This document shows positions 41,119 through 50,045 of a DNA stretch of 64,000 nt, in pieces; position 1 is the first letter of the stretch; every line of letters begins with the position of its first letter. The notes beneath the pieces were generated by a model. That model had not been told where the DNA came from. It saw only the letters and a list, made by a program, of their open reading frames with translations, and did no database searches. The translations under genes and the position numbers were made by a program. The stretch comes from Desulfocapsaceae bacterium (GTDB lineage Bacteria > Desulfobacterota > Desulfobulbia > Desulfobulbales > Desulfocapsaceae), in assembly GCA_030653035.1 (NCBI GenBank), contig JAUSAB010000057.1, positions 1 through 64,000 on the forward strand, written 5' to 3'.

Positions 41119-42308
41119 TCAGTCTGGCTGGCCGTGACATTCTCAAGTCGTGGAGCAAATTCGTTTTTACAGGGGTGGGTCTGGGGCTGCTGATCGGTGT
41201 AACCTTCTCCATGGCCGGGGTCTATCGCGGCATGGTGGACGATGCCAAGGCGCTGCTCACCAACAGCGGCGCCGATCTCTGGGTAGTGCAGAAGGATACC
41301 CAGGGTCCCTATGCCGAATCGTCCAGCATCTACGACGACGTCTATCGCGACCTCCTCGGCATGCCTGGGGTGGCACGCGCCGCCAACATCACGTATCTTA
41401 CCATGCAGGTGCGCCAGGGGCAACGCGACGTCCGGGCAATGGTCGTCGGCATCCTGCCGGATAGTCCGGGAGAACCGGGATATCTGGTAGCCGGCCGGCA
41501 GATAACCCGCAGTCACTATGAAGCGGTGGCCGATGTGGCCACCAAATTCAAGCTCGGCGAGCATATCAAGATCCGCCGTAACGAATATACCGTGGTCGGC
41601 CTGACCCGGCGCATGGTCTCCTCCGGCGGTGACCCCATGGTCTTCATCCCCCTCAGAGATGCCCAGGAGGCGCAATTTTTAAAGGACAACGATGCCATTG
41701 TCGGCCAGCGACAGCGCACCGCCGCCAACCCGGCCCTCAACCGTCCCGGCGTGCCCGGCCTGCTCGACGCGGTGATCGAATCACAAAGCCACAACCCTTA
41801 TGTCAATGCGGTGCTGGTGCAGATTAAACAAGGGTTTAACCCGGAAGAGGTTGCCGCACCCATTAAGCGCTGGAAACACCTGCAGGTCTTCACCCGCGCC
41901 CAGATGGAGGAGATCCTGGTGGTCAAACTGGTGGCCACTTCCGCCCGCCAGATCGGCATGTTCCTGGTCATCCTCACCATCGTCAGTACCGCCATCGTCG
42001 CCTTTATCATCTACACCATGACCATGGGCAAGATTCGGGAGATTGCGGTGTTGAAGCTGATCGGCACCCGCAACCGCACCATCGCCGCCATGATCATGCA
42101 GCAGGCCATCGCCCTCGGCATTATTGGTTTTGTAGTCGGCAAGATCGTCGCCACCATCTGGGCGCCGATGTTTCCCAAGTATGTCCTCCTGATACCGGGA
42201 GATGCGGCACGCGGATTTATCGTGGTGGTGATCATCTGTATTCTTGCCAGCCTGCTGGCCATCCGGGCCGCGCTCAAGGTGGACCCAGCCGAGGCAATCG
42301 GGGCCTGA
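41115..42308 (+). CDS. FtsX/DevC-type ABC transporter permease
   Basis: The 397-residue permease has a membrane helix near residue 18-40, a large periplasmic domain (about 45-265), and three C-terminal helices with IREIAVLKLIGTRNRTIAAMI, the FtsX signature, near residue 310. The order of adaptor, permease and ATPase matches DevBCA and MacAB-like systems that export glycolipids, peptides or macrolides. Overlap with the adaptor gene is ATGA, and the ATPase gene starts one base after its stop. Confidence 0.9.
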   Translation: MISLAGRDILKSWSKFVFTGVGLGLLIGVTFSMAGVYRGMVDDAKALLTNSGADLWVVQKDTQGPYAESSSIYDDVYRDLLGMPGVARAANITYLTMQVRQGQRDVRAMVVGILPDSPGEPGYLVAGRQITRSHYEAVADVATKFKLGEHIKIRRNEYTVVGLTRRMVSSGGDPMVFIPLRDAQEAQFLKDNDAIVGQRQRTAANPALNRPGVPGLLDAVIESQSHNPYVNAVLVQIKQGFNPEEVAAPIKRWKHLQVFTRAQMEEILVVKLVATSARQIGMFLVILTIVSTAIVAFIIYTMTMGKIREIAVLKLIGTRNRTIAAMIMQQAIALGIIGFVVGKIVATIWAPMFPKYVLLIPGDAARGFIVVVIICILASLLAIRAALKVDPAEAIGA

Positions 42309-42309
42309 T

Positions 42310-43020
42310 ATGCCAGTCAAAGGAATTCACATCGAAGGTCTGTCTAAGCGCTATGGTTCAGGAGATACTGCGGTCGATGCCCTCAAGGATGTCAATATGG
42401 AGGTGGCGGCCGGAGAGGTTGTCGGCCTGGTCGGCCCTTCGGGATCGGGAAAAAGTACCCTGCTCAAGGCCTTAGGCGCCGTGATCGAACCCAGCGCCGG
42501 ACGGATGACCATTGGCGACACGATAATATACGACAACGGCTGGAAGATCAAAGATCTGCGGGCCTTACGCCGGGATTCCATCGGTTTTGTCTTCCAGGCC
42601 CCCTACCTGATTCCCTTTCTCGATGTCACCGATAATATCGCCCTGCTGCCCATGCTGGCTGGCCAGTCCAATGGTGAATCGCGCCAGCAGGCCCTGGCCA
42701 TGCTCCAGGCACTGGATATGGCCCATCGCGCCAAGGCCATGCCGGCACAGCTCTCCGGCGGCGAGCAGCAGCGCGTCGCCATTGCCCGGGCGCTGGTCAA
42801 CCGCCCGCCGGTGGTCCTGGCTGATGAGCCCACGGCGCCGCTTGATAGTGAACGGGCCCTTGCCGTCATCCGCATTCTGGGCCAGATGGCCCAGCAGTAC
42901 GAAACTGCCGTTATCGTTGTCACCCATGACGAAAAGATCATCCCCACCTTCAAACGGATCTACCACATCCGCGATGGCGTCACCTACGAAGAGGCAGGTG
43001 AAGGACGGGAGACAGGCTGA
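42310..43020 (+). CDS. DevA/LolD-type ABC transporter ATPase
   Basis: The 236-residue ATPase has Walker A GLVGPSGSGKSTLLKALG near residue 40, signature LSGGEQQRVAIARAL near 143 and Walker B VVLADEPTAPLD near 163. The Walker B tail reads APLDSE where LDSE is usual for this class. The start at 42310 lies next to the permease stop. An in-frame ATG at 42244 would overlap the permease by 22 codons and is not favoured. It completes the TetR-controlled exporter. Confidence 0.92.
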   Translation: MPVKGIHIEGLSKRYGSGDTAVDALKDVNMEVAAGEVVGLVGPSGSGKSTLLKALGAVIEPSAGRMTIGDTIIYDNGWKIKDLRALRRDSIGFVFQAPYLIPFLDVTDNIALLPMLAGQSNGESRQQALAMLQALDMAHRAKAMPAQLSGGEQQRVAIARALVNRPPVVLADEPTAPLDSERALAVIRILGQMAQQYETAVIVVTHDEKIIPTFKRIYHIRDGVTYEEAGEGRETG

Positions 43021-43032
43021 TGGTAAAGCCTT

Positions 43033-43088
43033 TTCCTTAAGCCTTCCAGTCTTTAACCTTTAACCTTTAAACTTTAGCCTTAACACTT
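43033..43088. repeat. CTTTAAC heptamer array
   Basis: Between the ABC ATPase stop and trmL the sequence reads CTTTAAC, CTTTAAC, CTTTAAA, CTTTAGC, preceded by degenerate forms, with a strict 7-base step from about 43055 to 43080. It resembles the array after leuD and lies directly upstream of a start codon. Confidence 0.6.
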
Positions 43089-43092
43089 ACCA

Positions 43093-43560
43093 ATGAGCTC
43101 CCATCCTCCTTTTAATATCGTGCTCATTGAGCCGGAGATCCCGCCCAACACCGGCTCAATCGCCCGTTTGTGCGGGGCCACCCATACCATTCTCCATCTG
43201 GTCAGACCGCTGGGATTTTCCACGGATGACAAACACCTGAAGCGGGCTGGTCTTGATTACTGGCAATTTGTGGACATCAAATACTGGGATAATCTTGATC
43301 AGTTCCTGGCAGCCCAGCAAGAAACCAGGCTTTTCTTCTTTACCACCAAGGTCGCCGCGTCATACACTGAGGCTCGCTTTCAACCTGGGGATTTTCTCAT
43401 TTTTGGCAAGGAAACAAAAGGGTTGCCGGAAGAAGTCCTCAAACTCTATCACGAACGCTGTTATACCCTGCCCATGCCCAACCCCAATATTCGCAGTCTG
43501 AATCTGGCCATGACTGCAGGAATTGTCCTTTACGAGGCCCTGCGCCAAAACCTTGGATAG
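43093..43560 (+). CDS. trmL: tRNA (cytidine/uridine-34-2'-O)-methyltransferase
   Basis: TrmL methylates the 2'-O of the wobble base in certain leucine tRNAs. The 155-residue SPOUT-fold protein shows IVLIEPEIPPNTGSIARLCG at the N-terminus, DFLIFGKETKGLPEEVL in the SAM knot and MPNPNIRSLNLAMTAGIVLYEALRQ at the C-terminus. These match the family closely. The start follows the heptamer array; no strong ribosome site is visible, so expression may depend on read-through from the ABC operon. Confidence 0.95.
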   Translation: MSSHPPFNIVLIEPEIPPNTGSIARLCGATHTILHLVRPLGFSTDDKHLKRAGLDYWQFVDIKYWDNLDQFLAAQQETRLFFFTTKVAASYTEARFQPGDFLIFGKETKGLPEEVLKLYHERCYTLPMPNPNIRSLNLAMTAGIVLYEALRQNLG

Positions 43561-43736
43561 TAAACAGAAAAGAATAAACAAAACGCCACATTTTTTAAAT
43601 TTTCTGTTCACTCTTTACTCTTCTCTATTCCTTGTTTTTTTATAAAGATGTATCTTGTCGGCATTCAAAATAAGCTCTTCCACTTTTAAATTTATTTAAA
43701 TAATTATTAACACACTATTCCAAGGAGATACAAGCA

Positions 43737-44822
43737 ATGTCTACACGCGTTTACAACTTTAGTCCAGGACCGGGAACTCTGCCCTATGAGGTTCTTGAAC
43801 AGGCCGCCAAGGATGTAGTCAATTTCCAGGATACCGGCATGGGGCTGATCGAGATGAGCCATCGTTCCAAGGAGTTCATGGCTGTCACAGCCAATGCCGA
43901 GCAATTGCTGCGCGAACTCATGGAAATCCCCGACAACTATAAGGTGCTCTTTCTCCAGGGCGGCGCCTCCAGCCAGTTCTTCATGATCCCCATGAATCTG
44001 CTGGGCGCCGGCAAGAAAGCCACCTATCTCAACACCGGGGTCTGGGCCAAGAAGGCGATCAAAGAGGCCAAGCTCTTTGGCGAGATCAATGTCGCCTATT
44101 CCAGTGAAGACCGCAAATTCGACCGGGTACCCACCGAGGGCGAATATACGGTGCCGGCAGACTCCGAGTATCTCTATCTGGTCTCCAACAACACCATTTA
44201 CGGCACCCAGTTCCCCACCTTCCCCACCACCGATAAGATGCTGGTCTGCGACATGTCATCCGACATCCTTTCCCGCAAGTTTGATGTCAGCAAATTCGGC
44301 CTGATCTTTGCCGGAGCCCAGAAGAATATGGGCCCTGCGGGCGTGACCGTGGTGATCATCCGCGAAGATCTGCTGGAGCGAACCCCGGCGGGCACCCCAA
44401 CCATGCTCTGTTACAAGACCCATGCCGACAACGGCTCCATGTTCAACACCCCGCCCTGCTTTTCCATCTATGTGGTGGGCGAGGTCTTGAAATGGCTGAA
44501 GAAACAGGGCGGGGTCGCGGCCATGGAGAAGATCAACAAGGAGAAGGCGGCCCTGCTCTATGCCGCCATCGACGCCACTCCTTATTATCGTGGCCATGCC
44601 GAGCCCGCCTCCCGCTCGCTGATGAATATCTCCTTTAACCTGCCGACTCCGGAACTGGAGGTCAAGTTCATCGCCGAGGCCACCAAGGCCGGTCTGAACG
44701 GCCTCAAAGGCCACCGCTCCATCGGCGGCTGTCGGGCCTCCATCTACAATGCCTTCCCTCGCGAGGGAGTGGTGAAACTGGTGGAATTCATGCGGGAGTT
44801 TGAGAAAAATAATCCAGCCTAA
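43737..44822 (+). CDS. serC: Phosphoserine aminotransferase
   Basis: SerC is the PLP enzyme that forms O-phosphoserine from 3-phosphohydroxypyruvate. It may also act in pyridoxine synthesis. The 361-residue protein has the N-terminal VYNFSPGPGTLP, GLIEMSHRSKEF, FLQGGASSQFFMIPMNLL, and the cofactor Lys in FAGAQKNMGPAGVTVV. A strong AAGGAGA site precedes the ATG. The 176 bp upstream hold an AT-rich tract but no clear promoter motif that I would call. Downstream is a palindromic element. Confidence 0.96.
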   Translation: MSTRVYNFSPGPGTLPYEVLEQAAKDVVNFQDTGMGLIEMSHRSKEFMAVTANAEQLLRELMEIPDNYKVLFLQGGASSQFFMIPMNLLGAGKKATYLNTGVWAKKAIKEAKLFGEINVAYSSEDRKFDRVPTEGEYTVPADSEYLYLVSNNTIYGTQFPTFPTTDKMLVCDMSSDILSRKFDVSKFGLIFAGAQKNMGPAGVTVVIIREDLLERTPAGTPTMLCYKTHADNGSMFNTPPCFSIYVVGEVLKWLKKQGGVAAMEKINKEKAALLYAAIDATPYYRGHAEPASRSLMNISFNLPTPELEVKFIAEATKAGLNGLKGHRSIGGCRASIYNAFPREGVVKLVEFMREFEKNNPA

Positions 44823-44845
44823 ACAATCATCAAGGGGATGGCTAA

Positions 44846-45036
44846 GTCAAAAGGTCCAAAGACGAGGCGCACCAAGACTGAGGAATGAGGCCCGCTCTTT
44901 ATCCGTCCATGGAACGAGCGGCACTTGGGCGTCCCTGCCCTGCGCGTACTTTTGGGTACGCCGCAGTGACGAAGGATATGTGCGCCCCCTAAGGAAGTGC
45001 CCTTGGGGTACAACGAAGTATTTGGACCTTTTGGCG
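44846..45036. repeat. 190-bp palindromic intergenic element
   Basis: CAAAAGGTCCAAA (44848-44860) is inverted as TTTGGACCTTTTG (45021-45033), and GCGCAC near 44868 as GTGCGC near 44980. The interior has further pairing (GCGTAC/GTACGC near 44942-44962). The element fills the gap between serC and the radical SAM gene and its right end covers the 5' leader of that gene. It reads as a dispersed repeat or structured RNA; the short frames across it are not convincing genes. Confidence 0.5.
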
Positions 45037-45044
45037 ACGCCATT

Positions 45045-45914
45045 ATGAACTACGATGGAAATATAATCCGTCCGCCCAGTGAGGCTGATTCAATCATCCT
45101 CCAGGTGACGGTTGGATGTTCCCATAACCATTGCACCTTTTGCGGTGCTTACAAAGACAAGCGATTCCGTATTCGGACGGAAGAAGAAGTTGCCGAGAAT
45201 ATTGGTTTTGCCGCCCGTTACTGCCACCGTCAGCACAAGGTCTTTCTGGCTGACGGTGATGCCCTCATCCTCTCCCAGAATCGGCTGACCGCCCTTTTCC
45301 ACCAGATCAGGGACCAGCTGCCCCAGGTGCGCCGCATCTCCCTGTACGGCAACGCCAAGGCCATCCGCTCCAAGAGTTTGGAACAACTGCGGGAGCTGAA
45401 GGAACTGGGACTGGACCGGATCTACATGGGGCTGGAAAGCGGCGACAATGCAGTCCTCAGCCGGGTCAGAAAAGGGGAAACCGCAGAATCGATGATCAGC
45501 GCCGCCCGGAAGGTGGCTGATGCCGGGATCTTCCTGTCGGTGACCGTGCTGTTGGGACTTGGCGGCAAGGAACAAAGCAAGCAGCATGCGCGTGCGACCG
45601 GAAGAGTGCTGTCGCAAATGGCCCCGCGCCAGATTGCCGCCCTGACCCTTATGCCCCTGGCCGGGACCCCGTTGGGCGATCAGGTGGAAAATGGCGACTT
45701 TCTACTCCCTGATGCCCTCTCCATGTTGAAAGAGCTGAAAGAGATGGTTACTTTTACAGATTGTGACAAGGTGCAGTTCATGGCCAATCATGCCTCCAAC
45801 TACCTGCCAATCTCCGGCCGGTTGGGCCGTGACAAGGACGCTATCCTGACCACCATTGATCAGGCCATGAATGGCAGAATCGCCCTGACCCCGGAATTCT
45901 ACAGGGCTTTATAG
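45045..45914 (+). CDS. Radical SAM protein
   Basis: The 289-residue protein has the radical SAM cluster motif CSHNHCTFC near residue 25, then GDALIL and RIYMGLESGDNAVLSRVRKGE, the Elp3/B12-like radical SAM pattern that contains the SAM-binding GE-like and ribose contacts. No second iron-sulfur or cobalamin domain is seen. The start is an ATG at 45045; upstream in-frame codons lie within the palindromic element. The reaction and substrate are not predictable. It lies between serC and a secreted protein gene. Confidence 0.85.
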   Translation: MNYDGNIIRPPSEADSIILQVTVGCSHNHCTFCGAYKDKRFRIRTEEEVAENIGFAARYCHRQHKVFLADGDALILSQNRLTALFHQIRDQLPQVRRISLYGNAKAIRSKSLEQLRELKELGLDRIYMGLESGDNAVLSRVRKGETAESMISAARKVADAGIFLSVTVLLGLGGKEQSKQHARATGRVLSQMAPRQIAALTLMPLAGTPLGDQVENGDFLLPDALSMLKELKEMVTFTDCDKVQFMANHASNYLPISGRLGRDKDAILTTIDQAMNGRIALTPEFYRAL

Positions 45915-45995
45915 AAAAAATTACATAGTCATAGGCTTTTTAATACTGGCCGCTGGTCGGGAAAAGCAGCAAAAGTTAAAGGGAGACAAATAGCC

Positions 45996-46673
45996 ATGGG
46001 CAACGAATCGAATAAAATGCGAAAATTACTTTTGGGAATATTGTTCTTGGTTGTGGTACTTGTATTGCCACTGCCAACTATGGCAAGGGTTGATATAGGG
46101 GTTAACATTTCCCTGCCTCTCCCTATTGTGTTCGTTGCCCCACCGCAATTGATAGTCCTGCCTGAGACGAATGTCTATGTTGTTCCTGACGTTGAAGAGG
46201 AGATCTTTTTCTACAACGGCTGGTGGTGGCGTCCATGGGAAGGACGCTGGTATCGTTCGCAGAACTTTAGTTCAGGTTGGATTTACTATCGCGAGGTTCC
46301 CTCTTTTTATAGACAGATCCCCTTAGACTGGAGGAATTACTATAGGGAGCATCGTTGGAAGGGAAATCAATGGGATTACCAGCCAATACCGCACCAACAA
46401 GTACAACAGAGCTGGAGGGGTTGGGAAAAGAGCAGGTATTGGGAGCGACATAAAACTTGGGGTGTCCACGGTTTGCACCCCCGCATGCGATCGCAGCAAC
46501 CACCTCGAAATGTGCATCCACAAAGACCTCACCCACAATTAAAGGCTGTTCATGCACCGCAGTCACAATATCACAGGGGGGGACAAAAATTTCAAAAAGC
46601 CAAACCACAGCATTCCCAGCAACAACACGGAAAACATAACAATGGGAAAGGGGGAGGAAAGGGTCAAAGGTAG
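45996..46673 (+). CDS. Secreted aromatic- and His/Gln-rich protein
   Basis: The 225-residue protein has an N-terminal signal (LLLGILFLVVVLVLPLPTMA). The mature part starts with beta-strand-like VNISLPLPIVFVAPPQLIVLP, then a Trp/Tyr-rich core (YNGWWWRPWEGRWYRSQNF) and a tail rich in His, Gln, Pro and basic residues. I recognise this only as the sort of uncharacterised exported protein common in Desulfobacterota and Geobacter relatives. An AGGGAG site precedes the ATG. The stop lies 4 bp before the rlmN start, so the two could be cotranscribed. Confidence 0.7.
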   Translation: MGNESNKMRKLLLGILFLVVVLVLPLPTMARVDIGVNISLPLPIVFVAPPQLIVLPETNVYVVPDVEEEIFFYNGWWWRPWEGRWYRSQNFSSGWIYYREVPSFYRQIPLDWRNYYREHRWKGNQWDYQPIPHQQVQQSWRGWEKSRYWERHKTWGVHGLHPRMRSQQPPRNVHPQRPHPQLKAVHAPQSQYHRGGQKFQKAKPQHSQQQHGKHNNGKGGGKGQR

Positions 46674-46677
46674 AAAA

Positions 46678-47781
46678 ATGATGATGACAAACAAAACCGA
46701 CCTGCGAAACCTGACCCAGGATGACATAATAAAATACGTGGAGTCCCTTGGTCAGCCGGCATTCCGGGGCCGCCAGCTCATGTCCTGGCTCTACCGTCCC
46801 GGGATCACCCAGTTCTCCGAGATGACGGATCTGGCCAAGGACTTCCGGAAGTTGCTGGACGAACACGCCCGCATCTCCCGCTTTGAAGATCCCATTCTGG
46901 AGCGCTCTAGCGATGGTTGCGTCAAGTTCGGCCTTGGACTCGATGACGGACGGGTGATCGAAACGGTCCTCATCCCGGAACCGGACCGCAACACCCTTTG
47001 CGTCTCCTCCCAGGTTGGCTGTGCCATGAACTGTTCTTTTTGTCTCACCGCCACCATGGGCTTTATCCGCAATCTTCAACCGGCCGAGATCGTGAATCAG
47101 GTCTGCGCCGTGGATGATTTTTTGCGGGCCCAGCCGGAAGAAGAGCGCATCGGCCCGGAAAAGGTCACCAATGTGGTCTTCATGGGCATGGGTGAGCCGC
47201 TGAACAATCTGGAAAACCTGCTCAAGGCCCTCTCCATCCTTACCGAGCAACGGGGCCTGGATCTCACCAACCGGCGGATCACGGTCTCCACCTGCGGCAT
47301 TGTCCCCAGGATGCGGCAACTGGGAGAGAACTCCGACGCCAATCTGGCCATCTCGCTCCATGCCATTGATGACGCCACCCGCAGCCGGCTCATGCCGATC
47401 AATGAGCGCTATCCGCTCGATGAACTGCTGGCCGCCTGCCGCGACTTTCCCATGCCCAAACGCAAACGGATCATGTTTGAGTACATCCTGCTCAAGGGAA
47501 TCAATGACTCCGACGCCGCGGCCCGCGAGCTGGCCCGAAAGCTGAGGGACATCCCCTGCAAGATCAACCTCCTGCCCTACAACGAATCCCCAGGCATCCC
47601 CTATCAGAGCACGCCCATGCATCAGATCCTCTCTTTCCAGAAGATCCTCATGGATGCCAACTACTCGGTCTTCATCCGCAACAGCCGGGGCACTGATATC
47701 TCGGCCGCCTGCGGCCAGCTGGCCAAAAAGGAAGAGGAAAACCAACAGAACCTGAGCACCGGCACGACAAGAATGGAATAG
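46678..47781 (+). CDS. rlmN: Dual-specificity 23S rRNA/tRNA m2A methyltransferase
   Basis: RlmN is a radical SAM enzyme that methylates A2503 of 23S rRNA and A37 of some tRNAs. The 367-residue protein has GQPAFRGRQLMSWLY, the cluster motif CAMNCSFC, the TNVVFMGMGEPLNN segment, STCGIVPRMR, and the C-terminal SRGTDISAACGQLA with the catalytic Cys. The start is the first of three adjacent ATGs after an AAAGGTAG site. A longer in-frame start would overlap the secreted-protein gene and is not favoured. Confidence 0.96.
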   Translation: MMMTNKTDLRNLTQDDIIKYVESLGQPAFRGRQLMSWLYRPGITQFSEMTDLAKDFRKLLDEHARISRFEDPILERSSDGCVKFGLGLDDGRVIETVLIPEPDRNTLCVSSQVGCAMNCSFCLTATMGFIRNLQPAEIVNQVCAVDDFLRAQPEEERIGPEKVTNVVFMGMGEPLNNLENLLKALSILTEQRGLDLTNRRITVSTCGIVPRMRQLGENSDANLAISLHAIDDATRSRLMPINERYPLDELLAACRDFPMPKRKRIMFEYILLKGINDSDAAARELARKLRDIPCKINLLPYNESPGIPYQSTPMHQILSFQKILMDANYSVFIRNSRGTDISAACGQLAKKEEENQQNLSTGTTRME

Positions 47782-47798
47782 ACAGGGAGGAGTAGAGA

Positions 47799-48548
47799 AT
47801 GCCTGAATTGAAGGGAACAAAAGGCTTTCAATATCTGGAGGGCAGCCGTTTTGACCGACTCTCCATGGAAAATAGGCAAAAACCGGCTATCACTAAAGTC
47901 GAGCCATTCAAGTACTATCCCCATTCTGACAAGATCCCACTGCCACGGAGCTGGAATATTGCTCAGGAAAACATCACGTCCCTTCTGCAACATCGTCGAT
48001 CTTTACGAAAATACAGCACGAAACCAGTCAGTCTGGAACACCTTGCCTTTCTCCTCTGGGCCTCACAGGGAATTACCGGTCAGGCCGGGAAATATCTTTT
48101 TCGTACCGCTCCCTCGGGTGGTGCCCTCTATCCAGTTGAAACCTACATCAGTGCCCATTCCATTGAGGGACTTGACGCCGGTCTCTATCATTTTGATGCG
48201 GAGCATTTCGCTCTCGATCGATTGACAGAACAGAATGAAGCAGAGGCCGTGGCCCAGGCCTGCCTCGATCAGAAGTTCATGGCCCAGGCAGCAGTGGTAT
48301 TTCTATGGACCGGGATCTTCAGAAGGGCTATGAGCAAATATGGCGACCGTGGTATGCGCTATATCCTCCTTGACGCCGGCCATATCTGTCAGAATCTCCT
48401 GCTCGCTGCCGAGGCCGTGGGCTGTGGCGGCTGCCCTGTTGGCGCTTTTTATGACAACGAACTCAACCAGCTGCTCCAGATTGACGGCGAAGAAGAATCC
48501 ATCCTCTACGCGGCCTCCTTGGGCAGAAAAATCCTGCCAAGGAGATGA
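47799..48548 (+). CDS. SagB/ThcOx-type nitroreductase-family oxidoreductase
   Basis: The 249-residue protein has LLQHRRSLRKYSTKPVSLEHLAFLLWASQG, TAPSGGALYPVETYI, and AGHICQNLLLAAEAVGCGGCPVGAF, the FMN-binding pattern of SagB-type dehydrogenases. Some relatives oxidise azolines made by YcaO enzymes, but no YcaO, precursor or exporter is adjacent here (the YcaO gene is 37 kb away). It follows rlmN after 17 bp, with AGGGAGG upstream. A free-standing flavin reductase role is equally possible. Confidence 0.85.
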   Translation: MPELKGTKGFQYLEGSRFDRLSMENRQKPAITKVEPFKYYPHSDKIPLPRSWNIAQENITSLLQHRRSLRKYSTKPVSLEHLAFLLWASQGITGQAGKYLFRTAPSGGALYPVETYISAHSIEGLDAGLYHFDAEHFALDRLTEQNEAEAVAQACLDQKFMAQAAVVFLWTGIFRRAMSKYGDRGMRYILLDAGHICQNLLLAAEAVGCGGCPVGAFYDNELNQLLQIDGEEESILYAASLGRKILPRR

Positions 48549-48678
48549 CACTTATTCTGTAAAATAACACCTGCTCGTTCCCTGATTTTATCCATTCCAT
48601 GGCCACTTGACAGTGCCATCATCTTAAAAAGTTTCGTTTTTCTTCTTTCAATACCAACCAACGTGGGTCTTTTTTCTG

Positions 48679-48708
48679 TTGAAGAGACCATCATGTTTGA
48701 CTTATAAT
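48679..48708 (+). promoter_or_regulatory. Possible promoter of the leader ORF-yeeE-tusA-kinase operon
   Basis: TTGAAG (48679-48684) and TATAAT (48703-48708) lie 18 bases apart. A 108-bp leader separates the -10 box from the first small reading frame. The gap 48549-48816 otherwise shows only AT-rich sequence. Confidence 0.45.
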
Positions 48709-48816
48709 TTTTTACCCTATAACATGGCATAAAGATTATAAACTTCTCGTTAAATTCTTCTAAATTTTTCACCATCCAACAACGGGTGGGAGATTGAGAG
48801 AGAGGGAGAGAATTTA

Positions 48817-48906
48817 ATGGTATTTCTACAAGATCCTAATTCAATTGAAGGATTCAAACTTAAATCATCCCTTAGCAAATCCTTAAAAGGCCAAATTCAC
48901 GAATGA
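48817..48906 (+). CDS. Small leader ORF coupled to yeeE
   Basis: A 29-residue frame (MVFLQDPNSIEGFKLKSS at its start) has a strong GAGGGAGAG ribosome site seven bases before its ATG. Its stop TGA overlaps the yeeE ATG as ATGA (48903-48906). yeeE has no ribosome site of its own, so translation of the small frame probably drives yeeE. I recognise no family. It may be a short real protein or a leader peptide that couples translation. Confidence 0.55.
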   Translation: MVFLQDPNSIEGFKLKSSLSKSLKGQIHE

Positions 48907-50045
48907 TAACCAACTCTACATTCCTTATATATTTAACGGGAAGCATTATTGGGCTTCTGGCCGGATTTCTCATGCATCGATCGGATTACTGTATTGCCGG
49001 TATGTTTCGTGATGCTTTTTTATTCAGAAACACCTTCATGCTGCGATCGTTAGCTCTACAAGTTATTGTAACGCTGGTTTTTTTCGAAATCTTCAGGGCG
49101 CTGGACCTGCTTCCACTTTACCCTTTTCCTCTCCTCGGCTTTGCCTCCGCAGCCACTATCATTGGCGGATTTATTTTTGGTATCGGCATGGTCCTGGCCG
49201 GCGGATGTGTAGTGGGAACCCTCTACAAAATGGGTGCCGGCAGCGTTATCAGCACTATGGCCTTTATCGGGTTCATTGCCGGCAGTGCGCTTTATGCTGA
49301 AATACACCCTTGGTGGGCCTCTTTTATGAAAGCAACAACATTTTTCCAATCAGCTAAAACCCTGCCTGGGCTCTTCGGAATCAACCCCGCATTTATTCTA
49401 CTGCCCACAGCATTCGTCTCTATACTGGTTTTCATTAAATGGCATAGAGAAAACAAATTTGTCAGGCAGAGCGAAGTAAAAGGCTATATTCAGCCGTGGG
49501 AAACAGCAGTAGCCCTTGCTCTGCTTGGCCTTTTGGCCTATACTCTTATCGGTATGCCTCTTGGAGTAACGACTACCTATACAAAAATTGCGGCCATGAT
49601 AGAAACCCTGCTTATTCCCGAGCATATTAGTGCTGTCAGTTTTTTTCAGCTCACCCCTCTGAATATTACACACCCATCCTCGGGAGCATTACTTCAGGGA
49701 GGTCCGGGCCCACAGATTGATTCAATATGGGCGATCCAGTTTCCCCTTATTGCCGGAATTGTTCTCGGAAGCACTTTATCAGCTATGCTTTTAGGAGAAT
49801 TTTCCATCCAATACCGGGTTCCTCCTGTCCAATTATGCATGGCTTTATCGGGCGGCATACTGCTTGGCGTTTCCTCAAGAATGTCTCAAGGCTGTAATGT
49901 CTGGCATCTTATGGGTGGACTCCCTATTCTGGCATTACAAAGCCTACTGTTTATCCTTGGGCTTCTCCCCGGGACATGGCTTGGCAGTAAAATTGTATCT
50001 CATATCATTTTAAAACAGTCAATAAGGTCAACAGAAGCCAGATGA
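48903..50045 (+). CDS. YeeE/YedE family sulfur-compound transporter
   Basis: YeeE proteins take up thiosulfate across the inner membrane. The 380-residue protein has about nine helices with paired Cys-containing motifs: MHRSDYCIAGMFRD, LAGGCVVGTLYKMGAG and GVSSRMSQGCNVWHLMGGL, where conserved cysteines bind the substrate. It overlaps a TusA-like gene by ATGA, the typical TsuA-TsuB pairing. A gene symbol such as tsuA would be reasonable, but other sulfur substrates cannot be excluded. Confidence 0.9.
   Translation: MITNSTFLIYLTGSIIGLLAGFLMHRSDYCIAGMFRDAFLFRNTFMLRSLALQVIVTLVFFEIFRALDLLPLYPFPLLGFASAATIIGGFIFGIGMVLAGGCVVGTLYKMGAGSVISTMAFIGFIAGSALYAEIHPWWASFMKATTFFQSAKTLPGLFGINPAFILLPTAFVSILVFIKWHRENKFVRQSEVKGYIQPWETAVALALLGLLAYTLIGMPLGVTTTYTKIAAMIETLLIPEHISAVSFFQLTPLNITHPSSGALLQGGPGPQIDSIWAIQFPLIAGIVLGSTLSAMLLGEFSIQYRVPPVQLCMALSGGILLGVSSRMSQGCNVWHLMGGLPILALQSLLFILGLLPGTWLGSKIVSHIILKQSIRSTEAR

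Noticed and set aside
46267-47820. Minus-strand open frame of 517 codons
   Set aside because: It lies opposite rlmN and the secreted-protein gene, whose motifs are unmistakable; low-complexity and no known domain.
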